Shown: piece after piece, positions 18,558 to 27,882 of the stretch | Numbering within the stretch: position 1 is the first letter of the stretch | Layout: each line of letters starts with the position of its first letter | NCBI GenBank assembly: GCA_012517575.1 | Contig: JAAYUQ010000137.1 | Coordinates: forward strand, 1-47,836 | Source: Bacteroidales bacterium | Lineage (GTDB): Bacteria; Bacteroidota; Bacteroidia; Bacteroidales; Paludibacteraceae | DNA length: 47,836 bases | Direction of reading: 5' to 3' | Made by a program: the position numbers and the translations under genes | Notes under the pieces: generated by a model | Seen by the model: only the letters and a program-made list of their open reading frames with translations | What the model was told of the DNA's origin: nothing | Database searches by the model: none

Positions 18558-20036
18558 ATGTTCAAGTTTAAAAAAACAGCCTTTTTTCTCGCAAAGCTGA
18601 TTGTTTTTTTGGCAATAATCAACTTTTTATCTGCCTGTCAGGAGGATTTTACCACCAATCCTGCCGATACTGTTTTGTTTTCCACCGATACGCTGACATT
18701 CGACACCACATTCACAACCGTTGGCAGCGCCACTTCCCGAATTATGGTTTACAATCCCAATAACAAAGCCATACTGATTTCAAACATTTTTCTGGCAAAC
18801 GGAAAATCGTCTGCTTTTAAAATCAATGTGGATGGGAAAAACAATGAAAACAACCAGTTTACCGATATAGAAATTGGTGCAAAGGACAGCTTGTATATTT
18901 TTGTTCAAGTCAACATTGATCCTCTCGACGACAATTTGCCTTTACTGATAGAAGATGCCTTGATTTTTCTTGTAAATGGCAATATCAAAACAATTACCTT
19001 ACAGGCAATAGGACAAAATGCGGTTATTTTCAGGAACAAACTCATAGTGAACGACACAACGCTGACAGCCGAAAGACCTTATCTTGTATTCGGATATCTC
19101 GCTGTTGACAGTGCAAAGACACTCACTTTGGCTCCAGGTACAAGACTTTATTTTCACAATAACGCCAATCTTATTGTATATGGGAATTTAATGGCCAAAG
19201 GAACTTTCGAGCAACCAATCATCATGCGTGGCGACAGATTTGACAAAATCAAATTTGAAACACCAGTATTGTACAATGTTGTTGCCGGCCAATGGGGTGG
19301 TATTCATTTGCTTTGGAATAAAGGGAAACATGTATTACGCCATGTGAATTTAAACAGCGGCTATGTGGGAATATATTTATCCAATCAGGACAAAAATCAA
19401 TTACCGGAACTTGAAATTTCTGACTGCCGGATACATAACTTTTTACTTTATGGGTTGGTGGTTCAAAATGGGAATGTAAAAGTTTTGAATTCTGAGATTT
19501 CCAACAGCAGCAGTTTTTGTGTTTATCTCAATGGCGGACAGCATACTTTTATTCATTGCACAATAGCTAATTATTTTAACAACAGTTCTGTTCAGCCCAT
19601 TTTGCGCGATAAAGAACCCGCTGTAATGATTATGGATTTAAACCGCATTGCTCCCATGCGAACAACTTTTATAAATTGTGCAATAGCCGGCAGTATGGAG
19701 AATGAATTTTCTCTTGCTACCCGTTTCCCAGCAATGTACAAAGGAACTTTTTCCCATTGCTATATTCGGAAACCGAAAGCTTTGGACTTACCACAATTCA
19801 CGTACATTCGCTGGTCGGAAAAAAACGATACTGTTTTTAAGAATATTTACTTTGATTATAAGAAAGGTACTTACTTCAATTTTGAGCCCGATTCTGTTTC
19901 ACCCTTGAGAAACATGGGAGATTACAATATTGCTGCTGAAAACTGTCCAGTTGACTTAAATGGTGTGAATCGTTTGCAGGATGGAGTTCCCGACATAGGC
20001 GCTTATGAATGGATGCCGGTAAAAAAGGATGAATAA
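18558..20036 (+). CDS. Lipoprotein with predicted right-handed beta-helix
   Basis: A 492-residue lipoprotein: basic n-region, hydrophobic core and lipobox LSAC (C27). Residues about 40-165 resemble an immunoglobulin-like domain (FDTTFTTVGSATSRIMVYNPNNKAI). From about residue 190 the short repeating strands (TLAPGTRLYFHNNANLIVYGNL, GIHLLWNKGKHVLRHVNLNSGYVGIYL) suggest a parallel beta-helix. No catalytic residues are recognisable. It is the first gene of a tight plus-strand run with the endonuclease-family and lutA-like genes (gaps 35 and 33 bases). Probably anchored at the outer membrane; function unknown. Confidence 0.75.
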   Translation: MFKFKKTAFFLAKLIVFLAIINFLSACQEDFTTNPADTVLFSTDTLTFDTTFTTVGSATSRIMVYNPNNKAILISNIFLANGKSSAFKINVDGKNNENNQFTDIEIGAKDSLYIFVQVNIDPLDDNLPLLIEDALIFLVNGNIKTITLQAIGQNAVIFRNKLIVNDTTLTAERPYLVFGYLAVDSAKTLTLAPGTRLYFHNNANLIVYGNLMAKGTFEQPIIMRGDRFDKIKFETPVLYNVVAGQWGGIHLLWNKGKHVLRHVNLNSGYVGIYLSNQDKNQLPELEISDCRIHNFLLYGLVVQNGNVKVLNSEISNSSSFCVYLNGGQHTFIHCTIANYFNNSSVQPILRDKEPAVMIMDLNRIAPMRTTFINCAIAGSMENEFSLATRFPAMYKGTFSHCYIRKPKALDLPQFTYIRWSEKNDTVFKNIYFDYKKGTYFNFEPDSVSPLRNMGDYNIAAENCPVDLNGVNRLQDGVPDIGAYEWMPVKKDE

Positions 20037-20071
20037 TTGCCGGGTTTTTAAACTTTTTTAGTAAAACCTCT

Positions 20072-21118
20072 ATGAAATATTCTTTTATATCAGGGAAAAA
20101 AAGAATCGTTTTAGCCATAACGATTTGTTTACTCTCTGCAATAAAACTTTGTTGTCAGGAAAAACATAACTTTAAGATAGTTTCCTACAATGTTGAAAAT
20201 TATTTCGATTGCGTGGACGATTCGCTTACTGACGATCAAGAATATCTTCCAAGTGGATTAAGGGCTTGGAATACGACAAAATATAAAAAGAAACAAACCA
20301 ATATTGGTAAAGTAATCTGCTCTATTGGCGGGTGGGAAACTCCTGCATTAGTAGGACTATGTGAGGTGGAAAGCGAAAAATGTCTGTCAGATTTGACCCG
20401 ATATGCCGGTTTAAAGAATTTAAAATACAAATTTCTTCATCATGAGTCGCCTGATGCCAGAGGTGTGGATGTAGCACTTCTTTATCAACCTTACTTATTC
20501 AAACCAATTCATAATGAAGCTATTCACATAAACTTTCCACATTATCCTGAAATTAAAACGCGCGATATTTTATTTGCTTCAGGAATTGTTCCTTCCGGTG
20601 ACACCCTTCACGTTTTTGTTTGTCATTTCCCTTCAAGGTTGGGAGGTGAATTGGAATCAGAAGAAAGAAGAATTTTTGTAGCTTCCGTATTGCGTTCAAA
20701 AGTGGACAGTTTATTCACGTTCAACAACAAACCAAATATTGTCATTATGGGGGATTTTAACGATTATCCGCCCAATCGGAGCCTGTCAGAAACGCTGAGA
20801 GCACTCCCTCCAAAGGAACCATACTTACAAAATAATTTGTACAATTTGATGTTCCCCATTCATCTGAAAGGAAAGGGTTCTCACAAACACAACGGAGAAT
20901 GGGGAACACTCGATCAAATCATTGTTTCGGGGAATTTGTTGATACCAACTAATTCCATTTTTACACTTCCAACTGATGCTCATATTTTTGAAGCCGAATT
21001 TTTATTGGAAGAGGACAGGACTTTTTTAGGAAAACAGCCTTTTCGTACCTATGTAGGCATGAAATATCAGGGTGGATTTTCCGATCATCTTCCCGTCTTT
21101 GTTGACTTATGGTATTAA
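20072..21118 (+). CDS. Endonuclease/exonuclease/phosphatase family protein, exported
   Basis: A 348-residue protein of the DNase I-like metallohydrolase fold. Motifs in order: FKIVSYNVENYFD (metal-site Asn), LVGLCEVES (catalytic Glu), VFVCHFPSRLGGE (His), IVIMGDFNDYPP (Asp/Asn) and the C-terminal SDHLPVFVDL (catalytic Asp-His). An N-terminal signal with paired cysteines (IKLCCQ, residues 25-29) suggests export, perhaps as a lipoprotein. Members of this group may be nucleases or phosphodiesterases, and the substrate cannot be told from sequence. Probably co-transcribed with its neighbours. Confidence 0.85.
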   Translation: MKYSFISGKKRIVLAITICLLSAIKLCCQEKHNFKIVSYNVENYFDCVDDSLTDDQEYLPSGLRAWNTTKYKKKQTNIGKVICSIGGWETPALVGLCEVESEKCLSDLTRYAGLKNLKYKFLHHESPDARGVDVALLYQPYLFKPIHNEAIHINFPHYPEIKTRDILFASGIVPSGDTLHVFVCHFPSRLGGELESEERRIFVASVLRSKVDSLFTFNNKPNIVIMGDFNDYPPNRSLSETLRALPPKEPYLQNNLYNLMFPIHLKGKGSHKHNGEWGTLDQIIVSGNLLIPTNSIFTLPTDAHIFEAEFLLEEDRTFLGKQPFRTYVGMKYQGGFSDHLPVFVDLWY

Positions 21119-21151
21119 TACAAAAAACTTTATTCAAAAAATTTTCCATAC

Positions 21152-21874
21152 ATGGATGTTCAACTATTCGTTCCCTGTTACATAGATCAACTTTACCCGC
21201 AAACCGGATTTAACGTCATAAAAATTCTTGAAAAAGCGGGCTGTCGCGTTCATTACAACCCTAACCAAACCTGTTGCGGACAACCGGCATTTAATAGCGG
21301 CTATTGGAAAGAAACAGCCTATCTGGCAGAAAAATTTCTTTTTGATTTTAACTCTGATATGCCCATAGTTTCCCCTTCCGGTTCTTGCACTGGATTTATT
21401 TTGCATCATTATCACAAAATACTTGCGGACAAACCTGAGCTGCAGCAAAAATTTGAAGATGTCAAAAGTCAGTTGTATGAATTAACTGATTTTCTGGTAA
21501 ATATTTTAAAAACAGAAAATTTGGGAGCTATATTCCCACACAAAATAACGTTTCATGATGCATGTTCTGCTCTACGCGAATATGGACTGAAGGATGAACC
21601 ACGCAAATTGCTCCAACACGTTAAAGGACTGGAATTGGTTGAGATGGAAGAAAGTGATACATGCTGCGGCTTTGGCGGAACATTTGCAGTTAAAAATCAG
21701 GCCATTTCCACTTCCATGACAGCTCGAAAAGCCACCAATAGTGTTCGTACGGGAGCCGAATATATAGTCAGTACAGAAGCATCATGCCTTATGAACATCA
21801 ACAGCTTCTGCAAAAAACACAACTTGTCCATTCGTGGCATTCATCTGGCCGATGTGCTTGCCTCAGGATACTAA
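21152..21874 (+). CDS. lutA: LutA/YkgE-type Fe-S oxidoreductase subunit
   Basis: A 240-residue cytosolic protein with two cysteine-rich CCG domains: TCCGQPAFNSG (C41-C42) and TCCGFGGTF (C171-C172), plus spaced cysteines in FVPCY, SGSCTGF, DACSALR and EASCLMN. This is the architecture of LutA, one of three subunits of the lactate utilisation complex LutABC, and of the related YkgE. LutB and LutC would normally follow, but a terminator and a convergent gene come next, so here the subunit is alone. Start is the ATG at 21152. Family confident; the lactate role is inferred. Confidence 0.85.
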   Translation: MDVQLFVPCYIDQLYPQTGFNVIKILEKAGCRVHYNPNQTCCGQPAFNSGYWKETAYLAEKFLFDFNSDMPIVSPSGSCTGFILHHYHKILADKPELQQKFEDVKSQLYELTDFLVNILKTENLGAIFPHKITFHDACSALREYGLKDEPRKLLQHVKGLELVEMEESDTCCGFGGTFAVKNQAISTSMTARKATNSVRTGAEYIVSTEASCLMNINSFCKKHNLSIRGIHLADVLASGY

Positions 21875-21885
21875 ATTTCTTTCTG

Positions 21886-21934
21886 ATAATTTTAAGGCAC
21901 TTCAAACGTAACGCTTGAAATGCCTTAAAATTAT
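21886..21934. terminator. Bidirectional terminator hairpin
   Basis: ATAATTTTAAGGCA pairs with TGCCTTAAAATTAT, extended inward after one mismatch by TTCAA/TTGAA, loop of nine bases. It lies between the convergent lutA-like and DUF5723/OmpA genes and has A/T-rich flanks in both directions. Confidence 0.75.
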
Positions 21935-21966
21935 AATCCAGCTAAACTTTAGAAGAAAAATATTCC

Positions 21967-24426
21967 CTACTCGAATTTCACTTCCTCAAAAGTTACAATA
22001 AATTCCACTCTTCTGTTTAACGCTCTACCTGCTGCAGTTTTGTTGGAAGCTACTGGCATGGTATCGCCATAGCCTTTTGCTGTCATCCTGCTTTCTTCAA
22101 CACCTTTGGCGACAAGATATTTTTTCACTGCTGTAGCTCGTTTTTCGGAAAGTTCCATATTCTTCTGCGGATTGCCAACATTATCAGTATGTCCCTGAAT
22201 TTCAACCAAATAAGTCGGATTTTCTTTTAATACCTGCGCTATTTGATCCAAAATAGGATAGGAAGAAGGTTTGATAATATCTTTTCCGGTATCAAACTGA
22301 ATTCCTTTTAATGCTTTTTGGAAAAGTGTACGCACCTCTTTTTTCACTACAGGACAACCATGATTGGTGCTGTCGCCGGGAATTTTTGGACAATCATCTT
22401 TGAAATCATACACTCCATCACCATCGGTATCACGCGGGCATCCTTTTTCATCCACCATTCCACGAGCTTCTACAGGTGTATTGGGACATTGATCCAGATA
22501 ATCGGGAACGCCATCACTATCGCTATCCATTGGACATCCGTTTTTATCAATATAATTTATTGCTTCCAATGGTGTATTCGGACATAAATCTAAATAATCG
22601 GGAACGCTGTCCTGGTCGGTATCCAACAAACAACCTTTATAATCAATAAATCCGTGAGCTTCTATTGGTGTGTCAGGGCACTGATCCAGATAATCGGGAA
22701 CACTGTCACGGTCGGTATCCAACGGACAACCCAAAGAATCAACAGTTACTCCCAATGGCGTGTCGGGGCATTTGTCGAGATAATCGGGAATGCTATCATT
22801 ATCGGAATCCAAAAGACAACCTTTACTATCCACAAATCCTCGAGCTGCCAATGGTGTACCGGGACACTGATCAAGATAATCGGGAATACTGTCCTGATCC
22901 GTATCAAGCGGACAACCATTCAAATCCACTTTTTTACGCGCTGCTTTAGGGGTATCGGGACATTTATCTTTTTTGTCCACAACTCCATCATGATCTTTAT
23001 CGACTTTGTTGCCAAAAACAAAATTAACGGTCAATGCAAGATTTAGTCCTTTGCTATTGTATGGTATTGGAACTTTTGTAGATGGCAGAGAAGAGTCTAC
23101 ATCACTCAACAACAAAGGCGCATTATTTAATGAAACATAATCGCTGGCCAGATTCCAGTAAATAAATCCAGTTCTGATTCCGAGTGCGGCACCTATATTG
23201 CTCATTCTCCCATTCAATATTGAATAGGCAAGAGATAAGTTGAACCAATTACTTGGACGCATGTTGAACGCAGCGGTCAGTTCCTGATACATGTTGCTTT
23301 TCACTTTCATGGTAGAGGAAAGTAAACCCACACTAAGTTTGTTGTTGGCAAAAGCGTATTCTGCACCCACATTGAGCTTTGGAGAAAGGGATGTACTAAA
23401 CGATGTTGCTTTTTCTTCGGTTGTAAAGGAATTTTTAAAAGCATTGGACAACGTATCCAAAAAAGCATCCATATCTACGGAATCCAAATTGTCGATTTTT
23501 GCAAGCCCATCAAAGGTATAATCCATATTATACGCTACCTTCTTCATGTTCTTGTTCCAATTAATCGATCCCAAGTCAACCAAGGCAGCTGAAAGAGTTA
23601 CATTTTCCAAAGGTTTATAAGTTAACCCCAAGTCAATCCCAAAACCTATTCCGGAAGGTTTTAGCCAACTCTGCATATCTTCCGGTTCAGTATAATCCAT
23701 AGATTCAAATTTATCGCCGATTGTTACTTCTCCGGGAACAGCAATATTCAATGAACCAGTACCCTTCATGTTCCACTGATCAATGCCGGCATTCAAATCG
23801 AAATAATCGTTAGAAGAAGTTACAATAGCATTTCCGGCCAAAAATTTCAATTTTCCGCCCACTGTCCATTGGTCATTAATTATTTTGGAATATCCCAATG
23901 CAAACTCGGTATAAGCCATTATATCGGCATTCAAATCCTTAAAATTGAAATAATTGTTTTCTTGATCTGGGGTTCCGTAAAGCAAAAGTTTAAACATGTC
24001 TTTAGGCAATGCCAAATTTCCTTCAATTTTTTCGGTGATGCCAAATGTCCAATAAGCGCTACCTGCACGAAAACCGAAATTTAAAAGATTCAATTGCTCA
24101 TTGGTATTGAGCAAAGTCGAAGGACGCAATGATTTGTAGAATTTATCCACATCTCCTTCCGGATTTAAGAACCAAATAGTTTCTCCATTTTTATTATAAA
24201 CCAGATCTTTCAGCGTCAACGAATTGTTTCCCAAACCAAAATAAGTATAACCCAACACGGGGAATCCCAAATAAAAACTGCTTGTTGGTTGCAAAGCCGG
24301 ATTCAAATAAGAACGAAGCGGTGAATTTTCCATAAAGAACAACGAATTCACCTGCTGAGCTGACGTAGATAACATGCCGGTCATCCAAAATATACCTGCC
24401 AGTATTGAAATAATAATCTTTTTCAT
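21967..24426 (-). CDS. DUF5723-like barrel with thrombospondin type 3 repeats and OmpA domain
   Basis: An 819-residue outer-membrane protein. Signal peptide residues 1-23 (TSA-QQ). Residues about 25-480 form a barrel-like domain of the DUF5723 kind (SPLRSYLNPALQPTSSFYLGFP). Residues about 474-690 hold seven calcium-binding thrombospondin type 3 units of about 32 residues, each with a D-x-D-x-D-(S/G)-(I/V)-x-D-x-x-D-x-C-P pattern. Residues about 695-819 are an OmpA peptidoglycan-binding domain (QGHTDNVGNPQKN, RALNRRVEF). The rod-like TSP3 segment should span from the outer membrane toward the cell wall. The lipoprotein gene 14 bases upstream is in the same operon. Confidence 0.9.
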   Translation of the reverse strand: MKKIIISILAGIFWMTGMLSTSAQQVNSLFFMENSPLRSYLNPALQPTSSFYLGFPVLGYTYFGLGNNSLTLKDLVYNKNGETIWFLNPEGDVDKFYKSLRPSTLLNTNEQLNLLNFGFRAGSAYWTFGITEKIEGNLALPKDMFKLLLYGTPDQENNYFNFKDLNADIMAYTEFALGYSKIINDQWTVGGKLKFLAGNAIVTSSNDYFDLNAGIDQWNMKGTGSLNIAVPGEVTIGDKFESMDYTEPEDMQSWLKPSGIGFGIDLGLTYKPLENVTLSAALVDLGSINWNKNMKKVAYNMDYTFDGLAKIDNLDSVDMDAFLDTLSNAFKNSFTTEEKATSFSTSLSPKLNVGAEYAFANNKLSVGLLSSTMKVKSNMYQELTAAFNMRPSNWFNLSLAYSILNGRMSNIGAALGIRTGFIYWNLASDYVSLNNAPLLLSDVDSSLPSTKVPIPYNSKGLNLALTVNFVFGNKVDKDHDGVVDKKDKCPDTPKAARKKVDLNGCPLDTDQDSIPDYLDQCPGTPLAARGFVDSKGCLLDSDNDSIPDYLDKCPDTPLGVTVDSLGCPLDTDRDSVPDYLDQCPDTPIEAHGFIDYKGCLLDTDQDSVPDYLDLCPNTPLEAINYIDKNGCPMDSDSDGVPDYLDQCPNTPVEARGMVDEKGCPRDTDGDGVYDFKDDCPKIPGDSTNHGCPVVKKEVRTLFQKALKGIQFDTGKDIIKPSSYPILDQIAQVLKENPTYLVEIQGHTDNVGNPQKNMELSEKRATAVKKYLVAKGVEESRMTAKGYGDTMPVASNKTAAGRALNRRVEFIVTFEEVKFE
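22350..23007 (-). repeat. Tandem 96-bp coding repeats (thrombospondin type 3)
   Basis: Seven units within the OmpA-type gene. Most are 32 codons long, one is 30 and the last 28. Each begins at a Gly-Cys-Pro/Leu and carries a PDYLDxCPxTP core. DNA identity between central units is high, so copy number could vary by recombination. Confidence 0.85.
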
Positions 24427-24440
24427 GGTTACTCGGTTTT

Positions 24441-26117
24441 TTAATCGTTGTTATTTAAATCACTGCTAACTTTGCCATTAACGAACAGACCTAATTTAAC
24501 CTTGAAAGAATCCGATTTTCTGAAATGAATAAAGGATTCGGTATCTCTACTGTCAATTCTGAACGTATAAACGATATCTTTTGAATTTTTAAAATCGTTG
24601 AGTTGATCATTATTTAAGGCAATCTCGATTTTTTGAGGGGTAATTCCACTTTCTACTACATAACCTTCAGCATCTACTTGAGGAGCATCAATATCATATT
24701 CTTTTGTAAAGGTAGTAGAAATGTCTCTTCCCAAAGAATCCTTCAAAGCCAAAGTTAATTTGCCTTTCACCGGAAGCCCATTGGAAACGGTGAGGAAAAT
24801 CGATCCGCTGTTTACTTCCACATCTTCCAAAGCCGAATTGATATCTTCGCCGGCATCCACCAGCGTATCTTTGAACTCGTAATAACTGCCCGGTTTCAGA
24901 TATAGAGGAATTTGAATCTTATACAAAACTTTAATGGTGCCATCAGGTGTTATAAAATCAGGCGTGGGGTCATTTATGCTGTTGTCAATCCCTACACTGT
25001 ATTTGTATTCCAATACATCGGGTTTGTTTTCATTACCGAAAAGAAGGTCGGTAGAACCATAATCCTTATCTAAGGTTCTCAATTGCTTGACTACCCAATT
25101 CCCCGGAGCTGCGGGTTTATTACCCATTGATTCGAATGTTGAAGAACTTCCATTGAAAGATGCATAAACCTCTTGAGAAGGATTGGATTTGGGATAGGCT
25201 TTCACATAATCTACATTAAATTTCAAGTACTCACCGATATTGCTTTTAACAGTAAGAAAAGCTTTGGGATTGGCAAACAAAAACAAACCGTCATCTGTGA
25301 ATGATGGTAAATCCATATCTTGTGTCAATATTTTGGTAGCAATTACTGCCGGTGTGAAAAAACCATAAGCAACCTTATAATCAAAACCGGTAAATTTCAG
25401 TTCAATGCCCACTTTTGAAGTTGGACCAACAGTCACGGGTAAGCTACCGGTGGTAATATCCAGTTGTAAAGTTAACGGTATCCCCGTAGCATTCCCTGAG
25501 GTATTGATTACAAAATTGCTAATCGTAACATTTTCAGCCTGATTAAAAGCTGTAGGAGTAAAAGAAATATTTACAGAAGAACCGTTTGTAGCATGTACCT
25601 TATCAATGGGGAAATTCAATTTTAATTTCAAATTGCCGGGATTAATGTTAATGTTTTCCACAGTTACCTTTACTGATAAAACTGCTGAATTGATTACTAC
25701 ACTGTCAACTCTTTCTTCGTTTGGAGAATTATTTAAACCCAAATCGATATTTTCGTTACTGCTTAAAGTTGGAAAAGTCGTGCGAGCAGGAATGGTTACA
25801 ACGATAGGAGAAACATTGTAAGATTTTACCAGCGATTGCGAATATTGCGCCAAATCGATTTCTCTAAATCGGAAATCGATACTGTCGGAATCTTGATACA
25901 AAATTTCTTGACCTTCGGTAATCAGTATATTCTGACTGTCGAGTTGAGCCAGCAAATCTTCCAAAGTCAGAGTGGCTTCTCCCACAGGCACAGCCAAAGA
26001 ACCGTTCCATTGGAACTTGTCGGAAATGTTGGTAAGATCCACATCGTTCATACATGATGGCAAAATTAAGATGCTTAAAAAAATTGCCACAAGAAAATGA
26101 GAAGCTGAAGATTTCAT
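24441..26117 (-). CDS. Large beta-rich lipoprotein, uncharacterised
   Basis: A 558-residue lipoprotein with lipobox LPSC (C22). The mature part is rich in short beta-strands, Ser/Thr and Asn; blocks such as KVTVENININPGNLKLKLNFPID and TFRIDSRDTESF suggest several immunoglobulin- or LEA-like beta domains. No catalytic motif is seen. It is separated by only 14 bases from the DUF5723/OmpA gene that follows, so the two probably act together on the outer membrane. I do not recognise a named family and give no function. Confidence 0.75.
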   Translation of the reverse strand: MKSSASHFLVAIFLSILILPSCMNDVDLTNISDKFQWNGSLAVPVGEATLTLEDLLAQLDSQNILITEGQEILYQDSDSIDFRFREIDLAQYSQSLVKSYNVSPIVVTIPARTTFPTLSSNENIDLGLNNSPNEERVDSVVINSAVLSVKVTVENININPGNLKLKLNFPIDKVHATNGSSVNISFTPTAFNQAENVTISNFVINTSGNATGIPLTLQLDITTGSLPVTVGPTSKVGIELKFTGFDYKVAYGFFTPAVIATKILTQDMDLPSFTDDGLFLFANPKAFLTVKSNIGEYLKFNVDYVKAYPKSNPSQEVYASFNGSSSTFESMGNKPAAPGNWVVKQLRTLDKDYGSTDLLFGNENKPDVLEYKYSVGIDNSINDPTPDFITPDGTIKVLYKIQIPLYLKPGSYYEFKDTLVDAGEDINSALEDVEVNSGSIFLTVSNGLPVKGKLTLALKDSLGRDISTTFTKEYDIDAPQVDAEGYVVESGITPQKIEIALNNDQLNDFKNSKDIVYTFRIDSRDTESFIHFRKSDSFKVKLGLFVNGKVSSDLNNND

Positions 26118-26351
26118 TTTAGTAGGATATTAAAGTTACATAATTGTAAAAGAAAATCGGGTAAAAAACTACTAACAAACAAAAACTAATCAAGAAAAAA
26201 TAAGTGGAATGTTGAGAAAGAACGCAAACAAACGGTTAAGTCGTAACAAAAACAAAAATGAAATTTAGAATAAATTTAAAAGATTTTATAATTTTTATAT
26301 TCTCCACAAAAGTAATAAAAAGTTAGAAAAAACAAAAAAATCTCTACTTTT

Positions 26352-27758
26352 TTACGAGAAAAATTTTACGGGAAAATTTACCAAAAATACATTTTCGGTA
26401 GCACGTGTCAACGCTGTGTAAAGCCATCGGTAAAAATCATCATTGATTTGCTCGTCGGAAATCTTTCCCGGATCTACAAAAACCTTTTTCCATTGTCCAC
26501 CCTGTGCCTTATGACAAGTAATGGCATAAGCAAATTTTACCTGCAGTGCATTGAAAAATTCGTTTTCATAGATTTTTTTCACTTTTTGGCGTTTCTGTTT
26601 TATTTCAGGATAATCTTCTGCCACTTTTTCAAACAACATCTTATTCATTTCCTGAACTTTTGCCGGTGTTTCTGCCTTGAGGGTATCCAGCCAAAGGCGG
26701 GTATCGATTTCCCAATTATAATCGAGAGAACGAACAGTCGCATCCACAAATCGGAAACCATACATCTCGGTAAATTTTCTAATACGCAAAACTTCCAAAA
26801 TATCGCCATTTGCAATAAAATCAATTTCAGGATAATATTTGGGCCAGAAATAATTGTTGCGCATAACCATCAGTAAATCACCATTCGACAATTCCTCTTC
26901 TTTCATCATAACCCGAGAACGGATACCATTGTTGTAAAAATTTGCCCTGTAATTGGAGCGGGTAATTACCATCGTATCTTCCACTCCTGAGCCTGCATAT
27001 TCCTTCTGAATTTCATCTGTCAATTCCGCCGGACTTAAGCGGGAAATATCGACAAATTTTTCCAACTGAAAAGGAGGAAATCGGGCTGAATTTTCCTTAG
27101 TCAGTTTTGCCCTTATCAGAGACGCATTATGCAAAATGCCACTTTTCAGCGCTTGACGAACTACATGGGTTAATGTAAATTCAAAAATCTTCACTTGATA
27201 CTGTTCCAGCGAATTAACATCCAACGCCGGACTTTCAGCCTGTCCTACCGGCGGAAGTTGTGCCGTATCGCCCAAGAGTATCAAACTACAATTCCGACCG
27301 CTAAAAACATATTCCATCAAATCGTCCAGTAACCGACCCGAACCAAAAACCGAATCAAAATCGGTATTGGAAATCATTGAAGCCTCATCCACAATAAAAA
27401 GCACATCCGACGAAAGATTTTCGGCCAACTGAAAATGAAAATCGGTCAAGGATTTCTGCCGATAAATTTTCTTGTGTATCGTAAAAGCCGGAGAACCCGA
27501 ATAATTGGCAAAAACTTTCGCTGCCCTGCCCGTAGGAGCCAGTAAAACGGTTTTTTGTCCTATATTATTTAACGCTCTTACCAAAGCGCCAACAACAGAA
27601 GTTTTACCGGTACCGGCATAACCTTTTAACAGAAAAATTTTTCTTTTTTCATGCACCATCATGAACTGCCCCAATGCTTCCAACAAATCGTTTTGCTGTT
27701 CGTTCGGTTCAAAAGGCAATTGTGCTTTTATCAGCGAAATAAGATAATTACTTAACAT
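26352..27758 (-). CDS. RecD-like ATP-dependent DNA helicase
   Basis: A 468-residue superfamily 1B helicase. Walker A is GYAGTGKTS (residues 46-54), then LLAPTGRAAKVF (motif Ia), LFIVDEASMIS (Walker B), LILLGDTAQLPPVG (motif III) and the C-terminal AYAITCHKAQGGQW plus YTALTRATENVFLV (motifs V and VI, UvrD-like C domain). It is shorter than RecD2 and lacks RecB/RecC partners nearby, so a stand-alone repair or replication helicase of the Bacteroidota type is likely. A TAAATTTG -7-like site lies only five bases before the ATG. Confidence 0.9.
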   Translation of the reverse strand: MLSNYLISLIKAQLPFEPNEQQNDLLEALGQFMMVHEKRKIFLLKGYAGTGKTSVVGALVRALNNIGQKTVLLAPTGRAAKVFANYSGSPAFTIHKKIYRQKSLTDFHFQLAENLSSDVLFIVDEASMISNTDFDSVFGSGRLLDDLMEYVFSGRNCSLILLGDTAQLPPVGQAESPALDVNSLEQYQVKIFEFTLTHVVRQALKSGILHNASLIRAKLTKENSARFPPFQLEKFVDISRLSPAELTDEIQKEYAGSGVEDTMVITRSNYRANFYNNGIRSRVMMKEEELSNGDLLMVMRNNYFWPKYYPEIDFIANGDILEVLRIRKFTEMYGFRFVDATVRSLDYNWEIDTRLWLDTLKAETPAKVQEMNKMLFEKVAEDYPEIKQKRQKVKKIYENEFFNALQVKFAYAITCHKAQGGQWKKVFVDPGKISDEQINDDFYRWLYTALTRATENVFLVNFPVKFFS

Positions 27759-27813
27759 ACGGCAAATTTAAACGATATTTTTGCAAAATACGCTCACAAT
27801 TAAAAAAAAATCA

Positions 27814-27821
27814 TACATTTG
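27814..27821 (+). promoter_or_regulatory. -7 element candidate for maf
   Basis: TACATTTG fully matches TAnnTTTG, 61 bases before the maf ATG; no TTTG is found at the -33 spacing, so support is partial. Confidence 0.35.
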
Positions 27822-27882
27822 TAGCATTGTAATATGAAAATTCGGTACGTGAACAAAAAACAATCCTTCAAACTGTAAAAAC

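Noticed and set aside
27763-27787. Promoter for the helicase gene on the minus strand
   Set aside because: A TAAATTTG match exists, but the TTTG lies only 13 bases away and the leader would be almost absent.
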